Assembly (NCBI RefSeq): GCF_000198775.1
Contig: NC_014722.1
Coordinates: 2,271,205-2,335,204 of the forward strand
DNA from: Mycetohabitans rhizoxinica HKI 454
Lineage (GTDB): Bacteria; Pseudomonadota; Gammaproteobacteria; Burkholderiales; Burkholderiaceae
Length of the DNA: 64,000 bases
Reading direction: 5' to 3'
In this document: positions 19,779 to 28,695 of the stretch, piece by piece
Position numbering within the stretch: position 1 is the first letter of the stretch
Layout of the letters: the number at the start of each line of letters is the position of its first letter
Position numbers and translations under genes: made by a program
Notes under the pieces: model-generated
The model's input: only the letters and a program-made list of their open reading frames with translations
Database searches by the model: none
Told to the model about the DNA's origin: nothing

Positions 19779-21908
19779 TTACAGATGCCACTTGACCGTG
19801 GCCGTCAGCGTACGGGGTTCGCCAGGCATGTTGAACATGTCGGCATTGCCATGCGCCGAGATGAAATAGCGGCGATCGAACAGATTGTCCAGCGTCAGCG
19901 TCACATCCATTTTCTTGCTGCGATAGCCGGCGCCCAAATTGAATACGGTAAACGAAGGCAGCGTGACCTGATCGCTCGCAGATGCGTAGCGCGCTGATTG
20001 GAACTGTGCGCCGGCGGCCGCGTAAAAGCCGTAGGGAAGCTCGCGTTTGAGCCACAGGCTCGCGCTATGGCGTGGCATCAGGCCTGGCGTGTTGCTGGCC
20101 AGCGTCAGCCCAGCCGCCGTCGATTGCGGCGATCCGTCAACCGTGCCGTTCAAATACGCATAACCGGCGTAGACAGACCACTTTGGTGCAATTTCGCCAG
20201 AAAAGCCGACTTCGAAGCCCCGTACGTGCTGAGTGCCGATCGGCAGCGCATACTCGGGGTTGGCCGGATCGCCGATTTGCTGGTTCGTTTGCCGCATGTC
20301 GAACAGTGCAACAGTAGCCGTCGCCTTGCCACCGAGGTCGAACTTCGAGCCAATTTCGTATGCGGTGGTCTTTTGCGGCGCCAGCGCTGCACCATTGGCG
20401 AACGCACCCGAGCTGATCAGGGTATCGGCAAGCGGCGAGAAAGACTGGCTGAACGAGCCATACAGCGTCAGCCACTCGAGCGGCTCGTAGATCAGTCCGA
20501 CGCGCGGACTCCATGCGCGGTCGGTACGTGCAAGATTCACGTTGGACGACGTGTAATCGTGGCGAATCTGATCCAAATAGTCAAAGCGCAGGCCAGCGAG
20601 CAGCTTCCACTGCGGTGTCAATGTCATCAGATCCTGCGCATACACACCGGCCAAGCCGACGACCGTCGCAGCATTCGTGCGCGCCGGCCTCCCGGGCGGC
20701 ACGCCGGGTAGATCGATCAACTGTGGATGGTACAGATCGTACGTTGCCACTTTCGATACGCCATAGATCGTGTCGAATTTCTGCTGCTGCGACAGTTCGA
20801 TCCCATACAGCAGGTCGTGGCGCATGCCGAGCAGCGTCGTTTGCTGCGTCAACTCAAAGACGCCATCCACGCCATGCTCGGTCCGCTGGCGCGTCGACTG
20901 GTCGAGCGTGACGGTCGGGCGCACTGCCGCCTTGATCGGCTGGAACGTGACATAGTTTTTCCGCTCCAGTGAGAAATCGTAGGCCCGCAGCGCGCCGTGG
21001 AAAGCTAGCGAATGGCTGAAACGGTGATCGAGCGACACCGTTGCGCTTTTCGCCAAAGCGTCATTGTACGAGCTATTCGCCGCATCGGCAGAGCCGTAGT
21101 CAGTGTTGATCGGCACATCGACCGGCCGCCCCATATAGGCGGGCAAACCCTGATCAGACGTGCGGCGATCGTGTAGGTAGTCGAGTTCGACGTTCACTAC
21201 CGTATCCGGACTCAGCTTGAATTGCGCCGAAGGCGCGACTGCTTGGCGGTTCAACGCGAACTGATCGCGAAAACTATGCGAATTCTCAGCGGCGCCGGTG
21301 ATACGGAAGCGTGCCGCATCATTCACGTTCCAGCCCATGTCGATTTCACCGCGACGCTCGCCACGCGTGCCAAGCATCACGCCGATATCCCGCACTGGCT
21401 CGGCTTGTGGCCGCTTAAGCACACGATTGACGATGCCCCCTGCCGAGCCGCGCCCGTACAGTACCGCTGCCGGTCCTTTTAAGACCTCGATCCGCTGCAC
21501 ATTGGATAAATCGCGATAGTACATCGCGTCGTCACGTATGCCGTCGACATACTGGTCCGTGATGCTGTTGAAGCCACGGATCGTGATTTGATCGCGCTGG
21601 CCATCGCCGACCGAAAAGCCGACTCCCGGCACGTTGCGCAACGTGTCCTGCATCGATGCCGCATTCTGGTCATCGATCACCGCGCGTGGCACGATGTTGA
21701 TGGTCTGCGGCACATCCATCAAGGACATGTCCGTCTTAGTCCCGGCGCGCGAACGGCTTGCATCGTATGATCCGTGCTCGGCCGACGCGCTGACCGCAAT
21801 CGTGGGCAGCACGGGCTGGGCAACCCCGTCCTGGGCAAAACCCGACTTTACGCTGACGAATAAAGTGGCGATCAGCAGGGCGCGATAAGTCTTTTTATTA
21901 CGCGTCAT
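19779..21908 (-). CDS. TonB-dependent siderophore receptor
   Basis: Outer-membrane ferric-siderophore transporter, 709 residues. It starts with a signal peptide (MTRNKKTYRALLIATLFVSV, ending near GFAQ) and a TonB-box region, then a plug domain with DVPQTINIVPRAVIDDQNAA, the RNVPGV motif, ITIRGFNS and VEVLKGP-like IEVLKGPAAVLYGRGSAGG. The beta-barrel ends with the expected aromatic C-terminal strand (TATVKWHL). Overall organisation is like the catecholate receptors Fiu/FhuE family; the ligand cannot be read from sequence. A Fur-type box overlaps its promoter. No siderophore synthesis genes adjoin it. Confidence 0.9.
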   Translation of the reverse strand: MTRNKKTYRALLIATLFVSVKSGFAQDGVAQPVLPTIAVSASAEHGSYDASRSRAGTKTDMSLMDVPQTINIVPRAVIDDQNAASMQDTLRNVPGVGFSVGDGQRDQITIRGFNSITDQYVDGIRDDAMYYRDLSNVQRIEVLKGPAAVLYGRGSAGGIVNRVLKRPQAEPVRDIGVMLGTRGERRGEIDMGWNVNDAARFRITGAAENSHSFRDQFALNRQAVAPSAQFKLSPDTVVNVELDYLHDRRTSDQGLPAYMGRPVDVPINTDYGSADAANSSYNDALAKSATVSLDHRFSHSLAFHGALRAYDFSLERKNYVTFQPIKAAVRPTVTLDQSTRQRTEHGVDGVFELTQQTTLLGMRHDLLYGIELSQQQKFDTIYGVSKVATYDLYHPQLIDLPGVPPGRPARTNAATVVGLAGVYAQDLMTLTPQWKLLAGLRFDYLDQIRHDYTSSNVNLARTDRAWSPRVGLIYEPLEWLTLYGSFSQSFSPLADTLISSGAFANGAALAPQKTTAYEIGSKFDLGGKATATVALFDMRQTNQQIGDPANPEYALPIGTQHVRGFEVGFSGEIAPKWSVYAGYAYLNGTVDGSPQSTAAGLTLASNTPGLMPRHSASLWLKRELPYGFYAAAGAQFQSARYASASDQVTLPSFTVFNLGAGYRSKKMDVTLTLDNLFDRRYFISAHGNADMFNMPGEPRTLTATVKWHL

Positions 21909-21991
21909 TGATAAGTATGCCTACGAGTTACGGCGAAAAAGGCGCGCTAGAGCCCTCGTCCGGGCAGCGCGGGCACTTGGAACGGACTATA

Positions 21992-22020
21992 ATACTAATG
22001 ATAATTATTTGCATTATCAA
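21992..22020 (-). promoter_or_regulatory. Fur box overlapping the TonB receptor promoter
   Basis: The + strand sequence AATGATAATTATTTGCATTA (21997-22016) closely matches the GATAATGATAATCATTATC Fur consensus. On the minus strand it sits between -35 TTGATA (22020-22015) and -10 TAGTAT (21997-21992), with a 17-base spacer, about 85 bases upstream of the receptor start. Iron-loaded Fur would be expected to repress it. Confidence 0.75.
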
Positions 22021-22104
22021 CCACAATAGCATGACAGGCACGGCGCGTCGCTACGCACTCACGATACTCAGCATCGCAACCACACATGTCACAGCGCCGC
22101 AACG

Positions 22105-22692
22105 ATGCACATCGCGCCGCCCATGCTGCGCGTCGCGGTACGGCCCTGGCCGATTCATGACTCCAGGCTGATCATGCCGATGGGCACGTCGATGTTGCTA
22201 AACAGTGCAATGTCGCCAGCTGCCGCCAAGGCCGCCGAGAAGGAACCGGTTGCGCCGCTGCTCGAACCAGCCGCCACCCCAGCCGACGCCCCGCTCAAGA
22301 TGAACACACCCGTGGTGTCGACTCCGTCGGCCATGCCCCTGCGGGCCCGCTTGGCCGGCACAAGCGTCGAGGCGGCCGCCGCCGCGGCGACTGAAGCAAC
22401 ACAAACACCTGCGCCAGCATCGGCTTCCACCGCGGCGTCGGGCGCCGTTGCAGTCCCGGCTTCCAACGTGGATACCAACCCCGCTCGAGCGCCAGCCCCT
22501 ACATTCATGCCAGCGCCAGTATCGACCCAGGCTTTGGTGTCCCCCGCAACGCCTAACGCGGCACCTGCGTCAGCGTCGGCGTTGGCGTCGGCACCCGCAT
22601 CGGCTTCGGCCTCGACACCTGCATCTCAAGCATCAGCATCCACTTCGACGACGGGCTCCACTCCGGCAACGGCTGGCCCGCCATCCTTATAG
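22105..22692 (+). CDS. alanine/proline/serine-rich open frame, doubtful gene
   Basis: A 195-codon frame whose product is low complexity, rich in Ala, Pro, Ser and Thr, with repeated SAS/ASA units in the last third. No signal peptide, domain or good ribosome-binding site is evident. The opposite strand is also open for 117 codons with an equally low-complexity Ala/Gly/Ser product, so high GC alone could explain both. It fills the space between the divergent receptor promoter and the end of the glutaminase gene. Treat as hypothetical. Confidence 0.25.
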   Translation: MHIAPPMLRVAVRPWPIHDSRLIMPMGTSMLLNSAMSPAAAKAAEKEPVAPLLEPAATPADAPLKMNTPVVSTPSAMPLRARLAGTSVEAAAAAATEATQTPAPASASTAASGAVAVPASNVDTNPARAPAPTFMPAPVSTQALVSPATPNAAPASASALASAPASASASTPASQASASTSTTGSTPATAGPPSL

Positions 22693-22795
22693 AGCATCAT
22701 AGTATCAACGCCGCCCGAGCCGTATCGGCGATCCAATGCGATGTATTCCCGCTGCCGCGACATGGGCGCCGCCCGCGCCAGGCCTGCGCGACGCG

Positions 22796-23710
22796 TCAAA
22801 ATATTGACCGTCCGCTGAGTGTCGTCAGCCACTCGAGCGCCTGCATGCCGGCCAGTGAATTGCCATTCGCGTCCAACGCAGGAGACCACACGCAAATGCC
22901 GAGTTCCCCCGGCAATACCGCAACAATGCCGCCACCGACGCCGCTCTTAGCGGGCAATCCGACATGGTAGACGAAGTCCCCGGCGGCATCGTACGTACCG
23001 CAAGTGAGCATCAATGCGCTCAACCGTTTCGCCGGGCTTGCGCCGAGCACGCGCTCGCCGCTGTGTGGCACCACGCCGCCGTTGGCCAGGAATAAGACCG
23101 CCCTAGCCAGGTCGACGCAGTTCATTTCGATAGCGCACTGCCGGCAATACGCGTCGATCACGGTGTCCACTGACATCTGCAGGTTACCGAAACTCTTCAT
23201 GAAATGCGCCATCGCGCGATTTCTGTCCGAATGCGCGAGCTCCGATTCCGCGACATTGGCGCTGTAGTCAATATCCGAGCGCCCGGCCAGACGGCGCATG
23301 AATTGCACGAGCGCTGTTTCCGCCTGGACGAAACGCCGGCACAGCACGTCGGTGACCACCAGGGCACCTGCATTAATGAAGGGGTTACGCGGCACCCCGT
23401 TCTCATGTTCGAGTTGCACCAGTGAATTGAACGCATTGCCCGATGGCTCCCGGCCGACACGTTGCCACAACGCGTCGCCTTGCAACTGGAAGGCCAAGGT
23501 GCACGCAAACAATTTCGAGATGCTTTGAATCGAGAACGGAACCCAAGCGTCGCCGACGCAGAAGACCTCATCTCGCAACGTGACGATGGCCATGCCGAAG
23601 TGCAACGGGTCAACCTTCGCAAGCTCGGGAATATAGTCCGCGACGCGGCCTTTGCCGAGCCACGGCGTGATGTCGTGCTGTATTTTATGGAGGATCGCCT
23701 GATAGTCCAT
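22796..23710 (-). CDS. glsA: glutaminase (serine-dependent, GlsA family)
   Basis: Converts glutamine to glutamate and ammonia; beta-lactamase-like fold. From MDYQAILHKIQHDITPWLGK the 304-residue protein matches the family length. It contains the S-x-x-K catalytic motif in PFSIQSISKLF, NAFNSLVQLEHENGVPRNPF, NAGALVVTD, and SGVGGGIVAVLPGELGICVW near the C-terminus. The open frame extends to 23914, but the first 68 residues have no family resemblance, so I use 23710. It is divergent from the L,D-transpeptidase gene. Confidence 0.93.
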   Translation of the reverse strand: MDYQAILHKIQHDITPWLGKGRVADYIPELAKVDPLHFGMAIVTLRDEVFCVGDAWVPFSIQSISKLFACTLAFQLQGDALWQRVGREPSGNAFNSLVQLEHENGVPRNPFINAGALVVTDVLCRRFVQAETALVQFMRRLAGRSDIDYSANVAESELAHSDRNRAMAHFMKSFGNLQMSVDTVIDAYCRQCAIEMNCVDLARAVLFLANGGVVPHSGERVLGASPAKRLSALMLTCGTYDAAGDFVYHVGLPAKSGVGGGIVAVLPGELGICVWSPALDANGNSLAGMQALEWLTTLSGRSIF

Positions 23711-24113
23711 TGCGGCAGGCCGTCGGAGATCGCGGGACCGCGATTCTATCGGGGCCGCGCACTGCTGTCGACCCATTGTCGAATGCGCGATACGCCATAC
23801 ATACGTAGACGTCGTCGACGAAACCCGTGCGGGCTTGCCGGGACGGTCCATGGCCCCTATATCGGCATTCGGGTTGATGTCGGCCGCGTGTGCGCCGCCG
23901 CTGCGTTCCGGCACTTTGGGATCGAGCGCCGCCGCGTAACCAGCGGCACGCCGGCAAGTGGCGCGAACTCCGGCGGTGCAGCACGGTCTATCGGCGATGC
24001 AAAAAACACACCACCCTTCCCCTGTTCTCCATCAATCAGCGCACAACGCACAGCGCCCGGCTTGCGGCCTCTCTCAGTTCGACTGCACTTCGGCCAGATT
24101 ACTGCACGGCCGT
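23711..24113. other. intergenic region between divergent glsA and L,D-transpeptidase genes
   Basis: About 400 bases that must hold the promoters of both genes. Extended frames of each gene run through it, but no conserved sequence is present. I see no distinctive operator. Confidence 0.4.
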
Positions 24114-25331
24114 ATGCTCACGCTCGCATGGATTGCGCTGGCGCTCTGGACGCCAATGCCCGCGGTAGGCTCATCACAGCAGTCCGACGCCAGCGCCGGC
24201 GCAACAGCGGCCGAGCCTGCGTTGCGGCCGAGATCGAGCGCACAATCGACCCTCGACACGGTCAAATCGGTAATCGAAACGGCATTCACACCTGTTACGT
24301 CGTCCGTCCCCAGGTCATCTACGTCCTCGGGCTCGTCGGCTACCCTAGGTTCGTCGGCTGCCCCGGCCTCACCGGCCGCCCCGGGCTCATCCACTGCCCC
24401 CAAGCAACCGGCTGCCCCGAGGCAATCATCTGCCGTTGGCTCATCATCGGTGCCGGTTCCAGTGCAAACGCCGGCCTCGTCGCCCGTGCGGCCACCGGCC
24501 CAACCCACGGCCTCGGCCACCCACGCACCGCCGTGCGACACCCCCATACTGCCGCGCTATACCAATGTGCTCTCCGCGCTCGACTATCGGAAACTATATG
24601 AGCAGACTGTCAACCGCACCTTGTCGATACCCGCCACTGCCCAAGCGCACTATGGGCAACTGCTGCAGAACGCGCTCGTCCAAGCCGGCTTGCCTGACGT
24701 GGCAAACGAATTCGTCGCCGTCGTGGACCGCAATCCGTTCGTACAAGCATTTGTGTTGATGTGGCGTCAGGCGTCGTCGGACCCTTGGCAGGTGATCGGC
24801 GCATCGCCTGTTTCCACCGGCATGCCGGGTCGCTATGACCATTTCATCACGCCGCTCGGAGTGTTCCGGCATACTCCGGACAATATGGACTTTCGCGCCG
24901 AAGGCACGCTCAACGATAATGGCATTCGCGGCTATGGCGCGCACGACCAGCGAATTTACGACCTTGGATGGGCGCAGGCACAGCGCGGCTGGGGTCCTCG
25001 CGCAACGAGCCAGATGCGGCTGCAAATGCACTCTACCGATCCCGACCGGCTCGAATCGCTGCTCGGCATGCGGCACTCGAAAGGCTGTATCCGAATCCCA
25101 GGCACACTCAACACGTTTCTGGATCACTACGGCATACTAGATGCTGACTATGAGACGCGCATCCGGGAAGGCCACTTCCTGTGGGTGCTTAAGCCGGATC
25201 GCGAGGCATCGCGCTGGGCCGGGCGCTATATCGTGATCATCGATGGCGGCGCGACGCAGCGTCCGACGTGGTCGCCGGCGCCGCGCGGCCCCAGGGTCAA
25301 GCATGGTGCACAGATTGACACCGCCGACTGA
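24114..25331 (+). CDS. L,D-transpeptidase (YkuD-type) family protein, exported
   Basis: Likely periplasmic peptidoglycan-modifying enzyme. From MLTLAWIALALWTPMPAVGS (signal peptide) the 405-residue protein has a long Ser/Ala/Pro-rich linker (about residues 50-140), then a catalytic domain. The YkuD motif is visible as MRHSKGCIRIPG, with the H and SKGC nucleophile cysteine near residue 325. It also has GVFRHTPDNMDF and RGYGAHDQRIYDLGW upstream. I prefer the 24114 start over the longer frame from 23958 because the signal peptide begins there. The low-complexity linker would allow reach through the periplasm. Confidence 0.8.
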   Translation: MLTLAWIALALWTPMPAVGSSQQSDASAGATAAEPALRPRSSAQSTLDTVKSVIETAFTPVTSSVPRSSTSSGSSATLGSSAAPASPAAPGSSTAPKQPAAPRQSSAVGSSSVPVPVQTPASSPVRPPAQPTASATHAPPCDTPILPRYTNVLSALDYRKLYEQTVNRTLSIPATAQAHYGQLLQNALVQAGLPDVANEFVAVVDRNPFVQAFVLMWRQASSDPWQVIGASPVSTGMPGRYDHFITPLGVFRHTPDNMDFRAEGTLNDNGIRGYGAHDQRIYDLGWAQAQRGWGPRATSQMRLQMHSTDPDRLESLLGMRHSKGCIRIPGTLNTFLDHYGILDADYETRIREGHFLWVLKPDREASRWAGRYIVIIDGGATQRPTWSPAPRGPRVKHGAQIDTAD

Positions 25332-25460
25332 TAGGATCCACGTCCGATAGAGGCTTGACACACACACCGGCGGTCGCACGCTATCATCGTTGCGATGCCG
25401 GCACGGTGGCCGCCTGATGGCGACGGCATGCCCGCCGCGAACCTGTGACGACCGCCTTCG

Positions 25461-25865
25461 ATGATACCGTCCAACCGCTACGGCGGCGGGCGCCTCGCGC
25501 CCCGATGCGCGTCGAGGGTGCGTGCCACTCTCTGCCAGCCAGCGCCCGTCTTGCGCCGGTGCTGTCTAGTTGTCGGGCCAACCGTCATGCGCGGCTTGCT
25601 CGCATGCGGCGCAAGTGGCGTGCTGCTGACCGCCACCGCGTAGCTGCATCAAGTCCCACCGGACAGCCGCGGCACAACGTTGTCCGCCTATTCCGTGCTC
25701 TTCGATTTGTCGCTGGGCATCACCGGGCCCCTAGCTGGACTGATCGCCGGCGCCTTCAGGTATAAATCGATCGATCTGTTTGCCGCAGTCGCCGCATGCG
25801 TCGCCGTTGTGCTGAGTATTGTATGGGCACGCCGACAAAATGGACCGGGCACTTCGCCGGCCTAA
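25461..25865 (+). pseudogene. MFS transporter C-terminal remnant
   Basis: The frame at 25644-25865 encodes [20 protein letters not shown] continuing [18 protein letters not shown], typical of the tenth to eleventh helices of MFS drug exporters, ending in another hydrophobic helix and a stop. The same frame is cut by TAG at 25641, and upstream only one hydrophobic segment (VMRGLLACGASGVLLTAT) can be recognised. Most of a roughly 400-residue transporter is missing. Confidence 0.7.
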
Positions 25866-26584
25866 GTGAGCAGCTTCGCGAAGCTGCCGTCTCCATTGCG
25901 CCAATAGAAAACAAAATCGAAACAATATAGGAAAAATTTTTCTAATTGAAACGAATATCGAAATCGAAAATAAAAAATCCGAACACAACGGGGTAATGCC
26001 ACCCCAAAATGCACGACGGCGATGCCTTTTAGGCACCAGCAATTCTGCGGCACAAGTTCGCCGATATAATTTGAAACAGCCCGTAATCTTATAGGCGCAA
26101 GCTGTTTTCCGGCGGTGGCAACCGTCGGCCGCCTCACGGATAAAGTGGCAAAGCCAAACGAACCGGTGAAGATATTCATCTTTTGCCGCCTGTCAATGGC
26201 CACGTATGCAATGGTTACTCATTGAATGCAACAACGGAGCAAAATTGCCTGTGCCTGTTGAAATTTTCGAAATAACTTACACAGAACGCCGGGGCCGCAT
26301 CCATCCGATGTACAGGAGGTTGGGTGCATGAAAGGGCCACGATACTGGGGCAATAACGCGATATCAGAGCACATTACGCGCCGCGGGTACGTCCATTCGT
26401 TGATGCAATCCGCTGACGAATTGTCGATTTTTGTCGCGCCCCGTTTGCTTGGACTCCGCAATCCTCTATAAACTGTCTGAGATCCCGAATGGATTTCCCC
26501 AACGGAACACCGAAGGCCGGGCAACTTTAATATGGGAAAAACAATCGGCTGTCAAACATAATCTTTCTCGACCACGAGCTCAGA
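25866..26584. other. 720-bp AT-rich region without a gene
   Basis: Composition drops sharply here; 25915-25990 is dominated by A and T with runs such as GGAAAAATTTTTC. Minus-strand open frames (25862-26203 and 26219-26524) give cysteine/aromatic-rich products with no family resemblance. It separates the dead MFS gene from the LysR gene and probably contains the LysR promoter. Foreign DNA or relaxed non-coding sequence are both possible. Confidence 0.4.
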
Positions 26585-27706
26585 ATGAATCAGATCCAGG
26601 CCATGCGCGTGTTTACCCGGGTCGCGGAAACACAGAGTTTTCGGCGCGCGGCACAGCAACTGAATGTCTCCAATGCCTTGGTCACGCGTTCTATCGCGAC
26701 ATTGGAAGCCCACCTGAACACGCGGCTCATCAATCGCACGACACGCAACGTGTCGTTGACGGAGGCAGGATACGTTTACCTACAGGGTTGTCGTCGACTG
26801 CTCGAGGAACTTGACTTCATCGAAGCAACCGTGGTCAACGGAGACGACGAGCCTCGCGGCACGTTGCGTGTCGCCGCTTCGACATCGCTTGGCGACGAAC
26901 TGATCGGACTGGTCGAAGGGTTCCGCCAGCGTCATGGGCGGATCCGCTTACATGTCACGCTGGGTGACCAGGCCGTGGACGCGCTCGGCGACAACTACGA
27001 CGTTGGGCTGGTGCAAGCCGCGGTGGCACCGGGCAATGGACTCTCCAGCCAGATCCTGAGTTCGTGCGCGTCGGTGATCGTCGCCTCGCCGAATTACCTG
27101 CTCGAGCACGTCGCGCCGCAAGCGCCGAATGACCTGCCTGCGCTGTCGTTGCTGGCGCAATCGCACAGTGACCGCAGCCGGCTCTGGCGCCTGCGCGATG
27201 CGCACGGCGCAGAGTACCAGTTGGCGATGCCCGAGCCGGTCTACGTGGTGAACAGTGCGCAGATGCTACGCGCCGCGGCTGTCGGCGGCATGGGCATCGC
27301 GCTGCTGCCGCAGCGCGTGGTCGAGCGTGACGTGGCCAGCGGCAGGCTGGTCCAGCTATTGCCCGACTGCGAAATCCTGGAAAGCAAGACCACGCTGTCC
27401 GTGGTCTACCCGGAGCGGCAATACATGGCGGCCAAGACGCGCGCATTCGTCGAGTTCGTCTGCGCACGCTACGGCCAAGCCGACGACAGGGGCTATGACG
27501 CCGAGCAAGGCACCCCTGCATCGCAGCAGCAGTGCAACGCAGGCCGCGGCATGCCAGAACGACAGCATCCGGCCGACGCGATGGTCACACGCGACAATGT
27601 AAGCGGCTCGGCCAGTAGCACGAAGAGTCCGCACGCCACGGCGCAACCGGCATCGCGCCCTGCGGCGCCATGGCCTTTTTCGACAGGGGAGTGGCGCGTC
27701 AGTTAA
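26585..27706 (+). CDS. LysR-family transcriptional regulator
   Basis: DNA-binding regulator of 373 residues. The N-terminal winged helix-turn-helix is clear: MNQIQAMRVFTRVAETQSFR, then AAQQLNVSNALVTRSIATLE and LINRTTRNVSLTEAG. A substrate-binding domain follows (GTLRVAASTSLGDELI to about residue 300). About 70 extra C-terminal residues (GTPASQQQCN onwards) are low complexity and not typical, suggesting that the original stop was lost and the frame extended. No intact target gene is adjacent: the next downstream pieces are remnants, and the first intact gene is an MFS transporter about 1 kb away. Confidence 0.88.
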   Translation: MNQIQAMRVFTRVAETQSFRRAAQQLNVSNALVTRSIATLEAHLNTRLINRTTRNVSLTEAGYVYLQGCRRLLEELDFIEATVVNGDDEPRGTLRVAASTSLGDELIGLVEGFRQRHGRIRLHVTLGDQAVDALGDNYDVGLVQAAVAPGNGLSSQILSSCASVIVASPNYLLEHVAPQAPNDLPALSLLAQSHSDRSRLWRLRDAHGAEYQLAMPEPVYVVNSAQMLRAAAVGGMGIALLPQRVVERDVASGRLVQLLPDCEILESKTTLSVVYPERQYMAAKTRAFVEFVCARYGQADDRGYDAEQGTPASQQQCNAGRGMPERQHPADAMVTRDNVSGSASSTKSPHATAQPASRPAAPWPFSTGEWRVS

Positions 27707-28137
27707 CCGACCACGCCTCCGGCCTGACGCTGCTCGCACCCGGCGTGCCACGTCACCGCATCAATCCGTGACGCCATGCGATAGGTATTCCTCGGCGTCA
27801 CCGTGATAGCCGCAGCACTGGGCCAGCGCATCGGCTTCGCGCTCGTGCACCTCGGCGGGAAAATACGACGCAGCGAGAATGTCACGTTGCGGCGTACCGC
27901 GGCCGTCGCCCAGCACGGCAGCAATTACATCACGCCCAGGATGAACGCTCGTTGACAATCCGCACTAGTGACTCAAAAAACGTACCGTTCCCGTCCGGCC
28001 CGCTCGTCGCCATCCGCGGCCGCCGTTAAAAACGGTATACGCCTTTCTCGCAGAACCTGCCGGCTCCTGCGCCGGCCCATTGAGGCTTTCGCGCAAAACG
28101 GCAAAGCATCGGAAGCTCGCTTGATATCGCAGCCTGC
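27707..28137. other. intergenic region without a supported gene
   Basis: A minus-strand frame at 27761-27958 (65 residues, containing AASYFPAEVHEREADALAQC) looks mildly protein-like, but I cannot assign it. Otherwise nothing is recognisable. Likely decayed sequence between LysR and the crotonase remnant. Confidence 0.35.
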
Positions 28138-28536
28138 GTGAAGCACGGTGAATCGCGACACTATGGGGCCGGCGCGCCCATCATCTCCACCCATCACAGC
28201 CCGTCCATGCATGCCAAACGTCGAGGCACGGCCACGACAATCGTGTTGGAGCGGCGTTACGCGCGCAACGCCATCGATTATGCGACGCCGCTGCGGCAGG
28301 CATTCGAAGCGCTCGACGCCGGTTCACGAGCGTCAGTGGCCGTGCTACAAGGCGCGGGCGGCACTGTGCGCGACCGCCGGTCGGCTTATGACAACGCGCC
28401 ACTGCCAGACCTGGCGCTGGCGCTCATGCGTAACGGGGCCAGCGGCTATCGGGCCGCGCTCGACGAAGGGCTCGCGGATGCCCGGCAATTCGCCGTCCGC
28501 CGGTACCGGGCGACACGGCGGCACAATATGAGTTGA
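28138..28536 (+). pseudogene. enoyl-CoA hydratase/isomerase remnant with internal deletion
   Basis: The frame encodes TATTIVLERRYARNAIDYAT followed by FEALDAGSRASVAVLQGAGG, the typical first 60 residues of crotonase-family enzymes. It then jumps to ASGYRAALDEGLADARQFAV, the usual C-terminal end of such proteins. The central catalytic part (about 150 residues, including the oxyanion-hole glycines) is missing. A functional enzyme is not encoded. Confidence 0.7.
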
Positions 28537-28695
28537 TGGCCGCGCGGCACATGACTTGTGCGCGATCGACGGCGAGTCGCGATCGACGACGTCCAGCAGC
28601 AGGGTTTCCCCAGATACAGTAAGATGGCGCTTCACGGCCTCCGTGCACATACCCCGCGCGCCCCGGACCGTGGTTCCCTACCACGAAGCCTGCTC

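Noticed and set aside
24300..24500. Possible tandem repeat array or CRISPR-like structure inside the L,D-transpeptidase gene
   Set aside because: It is degenerate Ser/Ala/Pro codon repetition in frame, with no regular repeat-spacer pattern.
25351..25395. TTGACA followed by TATCAT before the dead MFS gene
   Set aside because: The spacer is 21 bases, too long for a normal sigma-70 promoter.
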